NCBI RefSeq assembly: GCF_901933205.1
Contig: NC_044576.1
Span: 9,023,024 to 9,087,023, forward strand
Source: Camarhynchus parvulus
Lineage: Eukaryota; Chordata; Aves; Passeriformes; Thraupidae
Reading direction: 5' to 3'
DNA length: 64,000 nt
The notes under the pieces are model-generated. The model saw nothing but the letters and a program-made list of their open reading frames with translations, was not told where the DNA came from and did not search any database. The number at the start of each line of letters is the position of its first letter. The stretch's first letter is position 1. The translations under genes and the position numbers were made by a program. Of the stretch, positions 13,947-26,239 are shown in pieces.

Positions 13947-16900
13947 TTGTTTGCCACTGAATTTGTTGAGATTTGATGAGTATATTCCAGCATCCAATAT
14001 CTGGACTGCTTCTCTGTTATAGAAGGACAATAATCTTAGTAAGATTGTTTATGTCCGAATATTTGGGGACAGCAACACAACTCCCACTGGCCTACAAGAT
14101 AATATAGACAAAAATATAGAAGTTCTACTTCATGTATGAACTCAGACAGTGGATAAGTCAATTGCTGAAGAGCTGAAAAAGGGAATTTCATAGAACGTGT
14201 GAAAATGAGAAATCTGAGGAATTAAATTGTAACTAATTTCTTCCAGTATTTCTGGGCTTTCAAAATCAGTTTTTAAAACAACTTATTAAAATATATGAAC
14301 CCAGAAGCCTATAGTACAGTCTATTTAAGATCCCTTACCATTACACAGGAATATTTTTATAAATGGCAGGTCTTAATTTGTTGAGTTTTTAATTAGTGAT
14401 AGATGAACATGTACCTCAGTTTCATAACCTTAGTGAAATATTGCATTTTATATATAGAGATCTCCTGTGGTGTATATATTCTACATAAAATATATTTTTA
14501 AACTCACAAAATATTTAAAAACTTGTATACTATTCTTGGAAGGAATTCTGAGGTCTTGTGTTTCACTTAACTATGATATTCAAGTATTTCACTTTTCTTT
14601 CTTCAGTAGCAAAAAAAGATTCAAGTGCCAACCCAAAACCAGAAGAAAATAACCCATAGCAAACTAAATATTTAATTTTATTTCCATTTAAAATATTTTT
14701 TTCTAAGAAAGTATGTAATTTCTGAGAGGAAATATTTGGCTCTTCCTTTAAGAGCAGGTGGAGCATTACTAATTATTTCGTGGTTTCAACATGCCTTTAG
14801 CTTAGAAAATGTTACTCCTTTTAATGAGGAGATGAGCACTGACAGAAATGACAAAACTCTTTCTGTCCCTCAAGGAAGTTGGATTTTCACCCCTTCTTTC
14901 TTGCCCAGCATTGTTCTGTGAGTCAGTGTTATAGCTGGAGCTGGTGCCCAGGAATTTCTGTCTCTTTGTCCAAAGTGGAGACCCCTACCCCACATGGTCC
15001 TGCTCTGGATATTGTCTTCCTGAGCAGTGCCTGAAATCCCCAGCCAGGTAACACCCAGCTGAAGAATGCAGCCCTTCCTCACCTCCTGCTCCCTATTCCG
15101 GGCAGGGTGGAAGCGCGTGAGAAAAATGCTGTGAAGCGCCATCCCTAACACAGCCTGACACCTCTTCATCCTGCTATTGTGCTGGCTCCTCCAACACAGC
15201 TTAGAAACACCCTCCAGAAACTCAGTTGCTTCCCTTTCTAAAAATAGGTGGTTGATTTTTAGTCTTCTGGAGCAGTCTTGGCAGAGAGCAGGATCTGAGG
15301 GCTCTAAGAAGCAGCACAATAGCTGAACAAGGATTCTCTAGCCCACCCCTTGCTCTTGGATACAGTGTCCTGAGGGTGGTCCTGAGAAAGGTGTCCCTCT
15401 CCCAGGACTCCCACAGGAACAATAGGTGGTCATACCCTGTGGAAAGATGGAGGACACTGCACTGGTCCTTGTGCTCCTGTGAGCTGTTCCCCAGTTTTCC
15501 CAATGCAGCTCAGCACTTTAGGCAGCTGCCTTTGATTGACCTTCACACAGCAGCTGGTAACTCCACCTGCAAAACTCTATGAAATACCTGCTGTTGCAGC
15601 TATTGTCAGTGGCTTCCATTGGAAGTTTCTTTCCTTCCCACCTAATAGTCAAAAATCTGTTCATGAATCTTCAAAATACAATTTCAGGCTATTTACCTGC
15701 TTTGGCCTAATGTGCACTGTTGAGTTTAAAGGTGTAGATATGCAAAGTATAACGCAAATGCAAATGTAAAGTGCTTTAAATCTGCAGGCTGGATCCTGAG
15801 GCTGGATGAGCGTCCATAAATTCAGAGTAGTGAGCTGTTTGCTGGCAGCAGGAGAGCTGACTCATCTCAGAAACACTCTGACCAAGTGGCTCCATCGGAG
15901 CAGTGGCCTCTCCTAAAGAACTGCAGGTCTCCCTGCAGGACAAACTGGCTTCCATGGTGTGCAGTTTGATGTCCTTTGGTTACCTGGGCTTGCTTAACAC
16001 AGCTCAGGCTGGTACCAGCAAGAATAATTTCAGCCAACAATGCAATGCAAGTTAAGAGCAGGTTCCTTAGGAGAAGATGGTCACACTGTGCTTCTCATCC
16101 AGGGACACCAGCAGCACATGTTGCTCTCCATAAACAGACTGATCAGCTCTGATCTCAGCAGGGAGATGAAGAAATGCCTGCAGCAGTGACAGACATCAGT
16201 ACAGGGCTGCAGCTCATACTTTGGCTATTTTCTGTCTCCAGTGGATTGATCTTACAGTAGCTGGATGGAGAACAGGAAGCCCATAGGTAGGACAAGCAGG
16301 TTGCAATGCTTCTACCTCCTGGCTCCTCTTGCTGCCACATATGGATCTGAAGGTCAATTTTCAGATTAAATTTTCATGGGCTCTACCTTGTATCTACGTA
16401 ACTCCATTTATTTTTCCTTTTTACTTCACATCACCTTTTTTTCCCAAATTCAGTCCAAAAAGCAGCAGGCATGGCAGGGATGTATCCTATTGATGAGAAC
16501 AGTTGTGACTGGACAGGAAAGTAAGGACATGTGAGAAAAAGAAAAAGAGAGTACCCTAAACACATGGAGCATATAGTTTTGGTTACAGTAGGTTTGGCAG
16601 GGACATTGATTTGCATTGTACCAGCAGCAGCACCAAGCAAAGTGGTGGTCTTGTGTTTCCAAAATACTGAAATTCATAACTTTGCCTTCCATGCAAAATT
16701 GACTTTTCCTTTCCGTAATATATGTGTCTCTGGTTCCCTCTCTGGTGGCCCTGACTTCATGTGGGAAGAGAGTCATTCAGGGGAGCTGCTGGGAATGTGT
16801 GCTCGAAGGGAACAGAGCAGCTTTGTAATTTTAGTTGAGTTCTCTGGTGAACTATTTCTGCTTCCCCTTACTTTCACTGACTGATTCCACCCAGGTGCAT

Positions 16901-18762
16901 TTCTGCTTTCTGTCCATCCCCTGTGCACATCCAGTATTTTGGTCAGGATTTTGTCTTCTCTTCCCATGTGGCCAAAATGTGTTTAACATAATTACCTGGT
17001 AATGCAACCTTTTCTTCTGTGAAAGGAAGGTAGCTGAGAGATGTAGGCAAGTAGCTAGAAGAGCCCAAAATACTTAAGTAAATGCTTGGACTCAAACAAA
17101 AAGAAAGGCTTATCCTTTGATAAGGACATTTTTTCTGAAGCATGACATTAACAGCACCACAGTACTGCTATATCTTCGATTCATTTTAGTCTATGCAATG
17201 AGTGCTTAGGGTAAGATAATGTGGGGAAAGGCTGGGTATAGCCTTGCTATACATAAATTTATTTGTTCCTCCCAAAATTTTTCACACTGATGGAGTCAAA
17301 ATTCTGGTCTCAATGACAGAAAAAGAGCTGATTTTCTGTATGAAAAAGACCCTAAACCAGGCTGTAAGAAATTGAGTTGGCTTTTTCATAGATATCTGCT
17401 CAAACCAGCTGCAAACAAAAATGGATTTCAAGCAGTATCTGCCATCTATTCAAGCTGCTATTTTGCCTCTGTGTGTAATGCTCACCCCCATGTCACTTAG
17501 CCTGTCTAAGATGAGGGTGATGACTCTGCATGTGGCAGCAAGGACAAACATGTTGCTTGTGACTTGGCAGGAGGACCTGGCAGCGCCGCAGCCGCCCGAG
17601 CAGCCCAGGCTGGAGGGAGAGGGGGCCCCTGCAGGAGAGGTGAGTGCTGCCACATCCCCACTGCCCCACACCCTGCCTCTGTCTGGGCTACTGGCTTCCC
17701 CCTGGCACAATATGCCCTGTGCCACTTGGGGTTCTAGAACTGCCATGCAAGGAGCCCATCACTGTTCCCACTTTGCTGAGTTGTGCGACAAAAACCTGAG
17801 CTCATCTGTTCTCATTTTCACCACTTCCTTATCTTGGGAATTTTTCATGAGTGACAGAGGGACAGATTGCAAACTGCTGCCTGATTTGCATTGATTTTGG
17901 GGTGTAAATGCACATATTAAAGTTAATGCTGTCCTATGGTTCTGTCATCACATGGAATAGCTTTTTCCTATTTGCAGCCATGTTTTAGAAGAGATTTAGA
18001 TAACAAGTTAGGTTTTTCTATAGAATTTTCTGTATTTAAATTAGTTCATTTAATTTTTTAACTGTTCTACCTGCAATGTTCTTTTGAAGCCCTGGGTCAA
18101 AAATTTGTCTCTGGGCCAATTTCAGCTCTTGAACAAGGATGACTTTTTGTCCAACATGGACAACAGGGGCAAATGCTTCTCATGTGGTATTTCCTTTACC
18201 ATTTCAGTGTTAAGGCCTTTGTCTGTCCCTTCCACAAGTACTGCATGCACCCAAACCTCACAGTTTTCAGCCTTTCTGAAGCTCAGGCTGTTTTTGTGGT
18301 CCCCAGAGCTCCCAAAAGTCTCATCTTGCATCTCCCACCTTCCTCCAGCCATCACCCACCACTGCCAGTCCCAGAAATGGGCCCCACAATCCCAATGGCT
18401 GCATGGCTGCAGCAGTGCTGATGTCAGGCTGGGTCAGGCAGCAGCAGACCCAGGAGCACAAAGCAGGACACTCCTGCCAGTGGAGCCTGGCCCCACATTA
18501 ACTTGACTTGAATTCACATCCTTGTTTTCCCCAGAGATCTGAGATACACCAGGAGTGTGTCTGGTTTCCAGAAGGAATGGATAATTTATTTATTTTCTGC
18601 ATCACCTATGGTCCTCATTGTTTTTAGCTGTTTGTGGGGTTTTGTATGGTGACTGTCAGCATTGATTTTTCTCCTAAATTTATTTATGTTTTCCAAATAT
18701 TTACCTGTTTTCTTACTTGTCTTCTCTCACAGGGTGAAATTGGAGGTGATGCATCAAGTTAG
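3174..18762 (+). CDS. SNCG: Gamma-synuclein, complete, five coding exons
   Basis: Coding exons are 3174-3294, 8240-8281, 9156-9283, 17571-17639 and 18733-18762 (TAG stop 18760-18762), giving 129 residues; human SNCG is 127. All introns are GT/AG; the first two are phase 1 and the last two phase 0, and the 42-nt second exon is typical of synucleins. The start [15 protein letters not shown] is diagnostic. Imperfect KTKEGV-type repeats occur at residues 11-15, 21-26, 32-37, 43-48, 58-63 and 80-85, on 11-residue spacing. From family knowledge, this region forms an amphipathic helix on lipid, and the protein is cytosolic or presynaptic, abundant in sensory and motor neurons and retinal ganglion cells, and also found in fat. 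Residues about 66-97 are the hydrophobic core. The tail from residue 98 is rich in Pro, Gly and Glu and differs clearly from the mammalian tail. A 64-nt intron in the 5' UTR (3076-3139, GTAAG to a good pyrimidine tract plus CAG) is possible but unproven. Intron 3 is 8.3 kb and carries repeats listed separately. Confidence 0.97.
9446..9640 (-). mobile_element. CR1-type LINE 3'-end fragment
   Basis: The stretch starts with a CAGAATCATTTAG-like end and continues with phrases typical of avian CR1 3' ends read in reverse complement: 'aagggacacctgg', 'gatcatccagtccaacccc', 'tctccatggaagtagactcc', 'ctgggcaacctgtgccagtg' and 'accaccctcat'. I compared these with CR1 from memory. The element is 5'-truncated and diverged, lies in SNCG intron 3, and is oriented opposite to the gene. 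It has no coding capacity left. Confidence 0.85.
13871..13946. repeat. Compound trinucleotide microsatellite (AAT)8 then (ATC/CAT)n
   Basis: Eight perfect AAT units (13871-13894) run into CAT/ATC units with one AAT interruption near 13901, through 13946. It lies in SNCG intron 3. Read on the minus strand it makes a poly-Asp then poly-Tyr frame, which is an artefact of the repeat. Confidence 0.97.
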
Positions 18763-19090
18763 GGAATTCTTGCTCAAAAGAGGCCATTCCAAGAGCATAC
18801 ATGGAAGTATTAGCTGATACCACAACAGGAAAATCCCACTGTCCATAGACTAACTGTATTCAGCTCTGTAGTCTTGCACTTGCCTCATAAACCAGTCATA
18901 CAATATATGTAAGCCAGACTCCTCAATTGTAAGTAACGTGCAGGTGTGTACTGGGCTGTGTGTCTTTCCCAACCTCCCTCCTGGCCTCCCAGTTGCTTTG
19001 TATATTTTGGTTGGACTCACAAATCTGTGTCTTGCATCCATATGCACTGGCACTTGGGATCTCTAGGCATTGTGGAATTTTTTTTTAACT

Positions 19091-19096
19091 AATAAA
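19091..19096 (+). promoter_or_regulatory. SNCG: SNCG poly(A) signal AATAAA
   Basis: An AATAAA hexamer lies 330 bp after the SNCG stop codon. It is followed within 20-40 bp by a T/GT-rich stretch (GTTTTTGTCTCG, GGTTTTG), the expected downstream element. The 3' UTR would therefore be about 350 nt. Confidence 0.85.
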
Positions 19097-19129
19097 AAGT
19101 GTTTGAACAAGTTTTTGTCTCGTTGGTTT

Positions 19130-22100
19130 TGTTTGCGCATTTTAGATGTGGATCCTTCCAGACTGATGCATTCTTCCTGTAAAAGTGCAGTATTAGAATA
19201 CTCAAAACTGTAAGGGCCTTAAATCATGTTGTAAGAGATGAAGAATAATGAAAAATTGTATTTCTGGAAACAGTACTGTAGGTAGACTGGCTTTCTGTCA
19301 GGGCTGAAATACAAATATTTCACTTTTTAAATACTTGCCATGTTTAAGAGAGACTGTGGGGGTGATATTGGATGAAAGGAGGCTTTTTAAAGGAATGTGA
19401 AAGTGATGTTGAGCTCAGTTACTCTGTTTGCACCAGAAAGCTGTCCTGGATGTAACAAGCTGCCAGAAGGTAATTAAAGAAATGTGATGGGCACCAGCTG
19501 ACCTGGTCAGAACTGCACTGCTGCTGGCAGGGTCAGGCAGGGTTGCTGTGAAATGTGTGAATGTGAGGGCAGGTGCCAAAGGAGAATCTCCTGGTGCAGC
19601 ACGAACATGGAGCTGGTGTTGGTTACAGCGCTTGGTCACGCAGATCAGCTGCTGAGCGAGGGCAGCAGAGACCCTCCACATTCACCAGGGGAGAGAGCAG
19701 GAAAATGTGGCTCTGAATAATGGGCTAAAGTTAAAGCACATCAGTAGGTATGGATATAAAAATGGGTTCTTTTATTTACCTGCAGGAAGAGCACCCACGA
19801 ATCCAGGAGAAGCCAGGGCAAACTGCTGAGATTTAAACTGCTTCAAAATCAGACCAGTAATCTTCTTTAAGCTGCTAACTGATGGTGACTATGGAAGGTG
19901 TTACAGAAGAGACTTGCTGTGGCATGGAAGCATCTAGCAAGTGTGCTGACAGCCTCTCTCAGGCATAACAGTGTAAAGCATTGCCTTGCAGAGACCACAG
20001 GATTTCCATCCCAGTGGGTCTTTGATCTCAACACAGAAAGGGAACAAAAGAGCCCTAGCAGAGGTAACAAGGACCCTCAAAAGAAGATATATCTGATATG
20101 TGCATACTCTTTTTTGCTGTCCTGCAACTATCTGCCAATTAAACTGTCATTAAAATTGAGGCCAAGGTAAGAAGACATAAAGAGTTACTCATACCCAGCA
20201 GCAGGAGGCTGGAGTCTATTCTCAGTGCTTGCTAGAGAGAGACAGAGAAACCTTTTGCTCAAAAGCTTTGCTTTATGGGGATACAAACAAAAGTGTTTCA
20301 AAAAAAGTGTTTTGCAAAAATTCAGAGGTGAATGCCTTCACTATGTAGGGCATGCGTGGGAGGCAGGAGCAGGCTGTAACTCAAAGGAGCAGTAAGCTGC
20401 TCCCCAAATGCCCGTCTCTCAAGCAGGCTTTGCCCCTGGTTCCAAGGGCTTAAACCAGAAGAGAATGGTAATTACTGAGCTAAGAATCCTGTGCCACATC
20501 TCTGCCACACTGAGCTACATGGCTGCTTGGGAGAGCAGCATGCAGCTCTCTGTGTTTCCTTCCCTGTGCAGGGGAAAGTGTTTTACCAGTATTTACACAC
20601 CTGTATATGGAACTGTGGGACTGAAGACACTGCTTGACTACTGGCCAACGTTTGGGCACCAAAAGTGTCCAAATGTTTCCTACAGATCTGCCTCTGCACT
20701 TGCCTGCCTCTCACGTGGGAGAGCACTGCTCTGGGCCCAGGCAGGTGCAGTCCCTGCACAGGTCTGGTCTAGTCCATGGCAGTCAGAGCCCAGAGAGTGT
20801 TTATGCATCTTGCACAGGCAGTCCCAAGCCTTGGAGACAGACACCAGGACATGCAGTTTCCTTCCACATGAGTACCCTGTGTCAGTGAGTGGGAACAGGG
20901 AAGTGCTGTGCCCATGCAATGGCTCAGTGAGCCTCTATTTCCTCCCTGTCCCTGTCTCAGACTGGCTGTCACCCAGCTGTGGCAAGCAGAAGCCAGAGGT
21001 CTGAGCCACATTTGTCAGAGGTAAGAAAGGTGAGGACTTGTTTCTTTTGAAGTACAAGGGTCTTTGATTAAAGAGACAAAATCTTGTCTATTAATTATTC
21101 AACTAAACTTTGTTGTACGTCTGTTTGGTTCATTGAAAGGAAGTCTGTGCTTTCAATGAGTATTCAGATAAGTGTAATGAGAGGTGATGGAAGGAAAGTG
21201 AAAAGTGGAATGATGGAGGAGATGTGTCAGAAACATCCCACAGGAGAAGGTACTTTCGCCATGGAAGGGCTGGCACCCCCTGCCCCAGGTAAGTGCTGAG
21301 GGAAGCAAACACTAGCAAAATTATTTTTTGCTGACAGGTCTTGTGCAATCAAGAATTTCTTTTACTCATCTCACCCTGTGAATTATTGAAGTGGACTTTG
21401 TACATGTGATACCACTGTCACACAAGCTGTTAACTTAATCCCACTGTGATGAGACAGCACCCAGTGCCAGGCACAGTGTGGCCACTGTCTGTCCCCAGTG
21501 AGGACTCTGGGCACTTGCACTCTGACCTCTGAGGGGATCCAACGAGCCAGGAACAGCTGCTGCCAAGTGTTGCATCAACCTCACCATACAAGTGACCAAC
21601 AAAGTGCTGAAATCCATTATTTTTCCCCTTGTAACAGCAAAACTTCCTTTCCATGTAAAACTGCAGTTAAGCTTTATTGAGTGATTTGTTCTGATAGAGA
21701 TCACAGCCTTTGTGAGCTCCCCCCAGTTATGTCCTAGCCAAGGGCTGAAGGGCATGCAGGGCCTGATTTTTCAAAGATGTTTGTCTGGGATGAAGGAGAG
21801 GAAGCAGTGGCTCTCTACAGAATATCCCAAACAGCATTCCACTAATTTAAATGCAAATCAGGTAATAATACACTTAGAATCCCACTTCATTTGAAAGTCC
21901 TATTTTTGTGTCTGCATAATGCCTGTACTAAAACTGAGTACCCAATTAAAAACTGAAGGGCTGTTTTTATGATACTGTTCTCTATAAAATCACATTCTCA
22001 CCTCTTTGACACACTGAAACTCTGTTTAACTGTTTCATAAATGCATTGAAACCCTACCAAATCACAAGAAGATACTCCATACTCTTAATAGTAGAGCAGA

Positions 22101-25100
22101 AAAGGTCAAATCAAAACTGCACTTTCTGAATATCAGACAAACCCCTGCCCACACAAGTCTGAAGAAGAACAGACTTTCTGTGTCAAGCTTTGGCACTGTT
22201 TTTTTGCGTGGATCCCAGCATGCAAGGCAGCTCTGCTTCTCCATCCTTCCCCTCCCACTAAACCTGCATGGGGTGGGCAGCACAACTGTGTGCCAGAAGG
22301 GCAGAGCCACAGCACTCCTTCCTCTCAGTGTGCCTAGAAAATATACACAGCTCTCCTGTAGACTTTACATCCCAGCTCACATCCTCAGCTTTCCCATCCA
22401 GTCACTCCTGGGATAGGACCAGTTATTTATTTCCCCAGTTCCATGCCAAATTTTAAGGTGGGAGTCAAGACTTTCTCATCTCCCTAGCCTTTCTAAGTTA
22501 AAAACCTCACAATTTTTTGTTGTCTTTTCTAGTCCTGAATCTGCAGGATATTGTGAGACTCCACAGCAGTCCCAGTATTTAAGGATGGCTTCAGGTGCTC
22601 CAGATGACAGCAGAAACGTGACACTTTACCTGGATGTTACCTCAAGATTGAAAAAGTAGAAGGTAAAGAACTCCATTTGCACTGGCCTTATGTTGATCTC
22701 ATGCTTTGAAGCAGAGCTGACTGATAATTCCTGGAGGATGTTACCACCTGTGTAAAGGAAGAATCAGTTAAACCTACTTTTGTCCTAGAACTGTATATCA
22801 ATATTTGAAACAAACAGCTAATATAGCTTAATTAGAACAACTTTAGTTGGATCTCCTAAATTACTAAGATATGACTTAGAATAATTATCTATGAGCAAAC
22901 CATTGCATTTCTTGAAACAGTTCCATTTCATGGCATAAATATCACATCTCTTCCACACTAATATCAGTCTCCTTTAGCAGCCATGAATGTTGAACATTTC
23001 ACACGTTGTAAACTTCTGATCTGTGTAGAACTTTTTAGCCCTAACACATCACTGCATTTGCCTTGCTAATGGACACCACACCTATCTGTAAATCCCAACC
23101 CCGGTCAAATTAAAATTTAAGAAAACCCAAATAAAATTCAGCACTTTTTAATTAACCTCACTGGCCCATTTTCATGTGTAAAACATAAGCTGTAGCTCTG
23201 ATTAATTACTTCTGACCTTCATCAGGTAATAGAGCAGAAGAGTTCATGTCACTGATATATGAGAGGGTGCTCAAAGCTGCCACAGAAGATGTGTGAAAGG
23301 AAAGGAAACAAGAACCATTTCTAATTTCCCCGTGGTGCTTTAGATTTAACTCACAGCTGTTTGGGCTGCGTATTTGTAGTTGCTAGCTATTTCCAGGGCC
23401 GTGGGTTGTGAAGCACTCCTAGCACTTAAAGAATTAGTTTTGAGTTTCTTTTCCCCAAACACAAATAACTGCTCATCACAAGCAACAGCCTGTGAAGGTG
23501 CAGAATGTGGAGAAAAAGCCTGAGGACTCAGACACAGAGAAGGGAGTCAGACATGTTCTGTGTCACAGGTGAGCAGACAGTGCTGCTGGGGTTGCTGACA
23601 CTTTTGGCCTTCTGGTCCTGGCCAGTGTCAGTGATGCAGCCTGGCATTGCCAGGTGGAGAAACTTTTGAATAGCCTGAAATTTTGGGGGCACCTTGGCAT
23701 GTGGCTCTGCCCACACTGCGGTACCTGCCCCAGCTGGCATTAACCAGGCTTTCTACCTGCAGTCTCAGCAGATACTGAGAGCTGAATGGAGCAAAAGTCC
23801 AAACTAGCTTGCCACCCTTTCAAATCCTCATTTTTAAGCACTCTAATTAATACCTAACATCAGTTCAAAAGGCTTACTATTGTCTTCTAAAAGGTAATGT
23901 TAACTCAGAGAGTGGATAAATATTATGCAATATATTCCATTATTTTCTGCTGTGATTTTGTAACTCAGCCTGCCAGCTGATGCACAGATTATTGGTACCA
24001 TCATATGGAATGAATCCTATGCAAATGTCCCTCTTCCCTCTGCTCTGGGCTGCATTATAATGATCATGCCAGGCCAATTTGGGCGAGAGTAATTTGCTCA
24101 CTTTTCTTTTTCTCAGTTTGGAATAAGAAAAATTGTATTCATGCTAAAGATAAGATTACATTAGATAAGGAGTTGTGCTGCCATGCTGTCAGCAGTGTGA
24201 GTTTTACTCAGGAATTCATGCTACCTAATGCTTTGAGCAGGAGATAAAGCAAGCAGGGCACAGATCAGACCCCCATATTGAGTCCAAAATACTGAACAGA
24301 GATTTCTACTTGGAAGAATAATAGTTGGAGCTGGGGAAATCTAGGTATTAGAACAGAATTAGAGAGCAATACTTACCTGAACTGATTATGAGTCTATAAA
24401 ATAGTGCTCTCATGTGGTGCATGTTTAATGCTTGATGTAAGCTTGCTTCAGTTTTGAATGCTTTCCTAAACTCCTAGTGTCCCTTTCAGGCACACTATCC
24501 CAGCCAGCAGCTGCAGGGCTCTTGCACTGAAAACCCAGCAGTGGAAACAAGAGGGAGGGCATCTGGAGGGCATTTGCTGCTGAAGCCTGGACACATTTTC
24601 TCTTGAGCTGTGACAAGCTGCCTGGTGGATTCCTGAGAGCTTCTTCCTTCCTTTCACTATCAGTCCACACAAAGGTTAATCTACCTGACTAATGGGCTGA
24701 GAACAGCTGAAATCCACCTGTTTGAGGTGGCTTTGGTGTGGCTGTGTTCTCAGGTTTGGGAGAGAAAAATAAGTAGGTCTCTGTTAGTGATTTGCTTCAA
24801 AAAAATGCCAGAGCCTCACAATACTGGCTGTCTTTTTATCTGAGGTTTTGCAAATTCAAGTAAGAACATCATTCCAGGAAAGAAATCAGCAAGGAATTGA
24901 AAAAGATACCTGCTGTGAATATATAATTAAAAGTCTAATTGACCCATTGAGGGGGAAAGAGGATTGCTGTTTGAAATAACAAAGGAGTGGTGCAAAAGTT
25001 GACAAGGGCTCTCTGAAATGACAGGCAGAGTAGGAGTGGCAGAGGAATACTCAGAACTTTGTTTTCTGTGACTCTTCCTCACTTGGGTACTAATGAAGTC

Positions 25101-26130
25101 CTAGACTTATGAGAACTGTCAGTGCCCACCCTGGTTCATCTGCGGCATCTGTGCCTGTTTACCAACACAAATCTTTTCTCAGGAAGAAAAATATGGGTAT
25201 GAGTGTGGCCATCTGAACAGAGACACTTTGTACCCTGGAAAATGGCAATGAGGAACCCAAACCCCACAAAACCAGAGAGCCATTTGGCTCCTGGCTCTGC
25301 CAATAGTTTACTTGTACAAAGTACCTTTGTACTGGGGATTGATGGCAGGAAATATAAACTCCAAAGGCTAGTGGAAACTGGGAAATGCCAGAGGTTAAAG
25401 CCAGAAACTTTTATTAATGTGGTAATGCTAGGAAAGGAAGTGAGTTTAAACATAATTTCTGAACGAAAAGAATCTACCACAAAGCCTCAGTAGGAAAATG
25501 TGGGTTTGCTAATTTGGCTTTTTTTCCCCTTCCCCTGAGAGCTGCTAGTGCTGGCAGTGGTTACCTGCCTTACCCAGGCAAGGCCTTCTGTGATGATGGG
25601 ATTTGCAATCCACCTTGAGCAGGCAACTGGAAAGATGACCAGATTAACAGTTTCTTATAAAAATACACATAAATTACAGCTCTCACCATCTAACATTGTC
25701 CCACCTGGCAAGAAAAGGGGGTTGTGATTAAAACTTCTAAGAACAGAAACAAATTTGGGCTGGTTTCTGTTCTCATGAGGGTGTGCTCAGGGGCTGAAGG
25801 AAGGAGAAGGAAGTCAGCCTGGTGGGGATGAAGCTTGGCCATGCCCACACACTGCCCTTCAGTAGTTTTCCAGCAGTCTGTAAAGCTCAGTTCAGTGCCT
25901 TTCCTCTGCCTGTGATGGTGGAACAGGTTTTTTTGCAGTTTTGGTTATGAAAAAACAAACGGCACAAATTAACAAAGACAGCGTGATGGAGCAAAAATCT
26001 CAATCTGGGCACACCCTCTCATCAGGGAGGGTAAATAAACAGCTTTTCTCTATTTTCAGCTCTCATTCTTCACATTTGAACTCCACCCATTGTACCAGTC
26101 AGCCCCAAAAGGATCAGCAGGTCTCCTGGC
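19130..26130. other. SNCG-ADIRF intergenic region
   Basis: About 7 kb with no recognisable protein gene on either strand. The longest open frame (20408-21004, 198 codons) has no recognisable domain and shadow-like composition. The stretch 22533-22662 is flanked by a T-rich AG acceptor and a GTAAAG donor and could be a non-coding exon, but nothing else supports it. The rest is ordinary moderately AT-rich intergenic DNA. Confidence 0.6.
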
Positions 26131-26135
26131 AGATG

Positions 26136-26142
26136 TATAAAA
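26136..26142 (+). promoter_or_regulatory. ADIRF: ADIRF TATA box
   Basis: TATAAAA lies 104 bp upstream of the ADIRF start codon. Transcription would begin about 25-30 bp later, near 26165, giving a 5' UTR of about 75 nt in the same exon as the ATG. The FAM25A-like gene has the same arrangement. Confidence 0.8.
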
Positions 26143-26239
26143 CCAGAACAAGTCAGGACACTATCACATAGTGCACTATACATCACCAGGTGCTCCATTT
26201 TATCAAAGGAGAGGACTTCAACAGGTGTCAGAAGCCACA

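Noticed and set aside
13695..14030. Minus-strand frame with poly-Asp and poly-Tyr
   Set aside because: It is the translation of the AAT/ATC microsatellite inside SNCG intron 3.
17421..17894. 157-codon plus-strand frame around SNCG exon 4
   Set aside because: It is the real 69-nt exon 4 extended by open intron on both sides. The splice sites at 17569-17570 and 17640 and the fit of exon 5 make the spliced form the correct reading.
20408..21004. 198-codon plus-strand frame in the SNCG-ADIRF gap
   Set aside because: No recognisable domain or repeat, and other frames on both strands are open over the same stretch.
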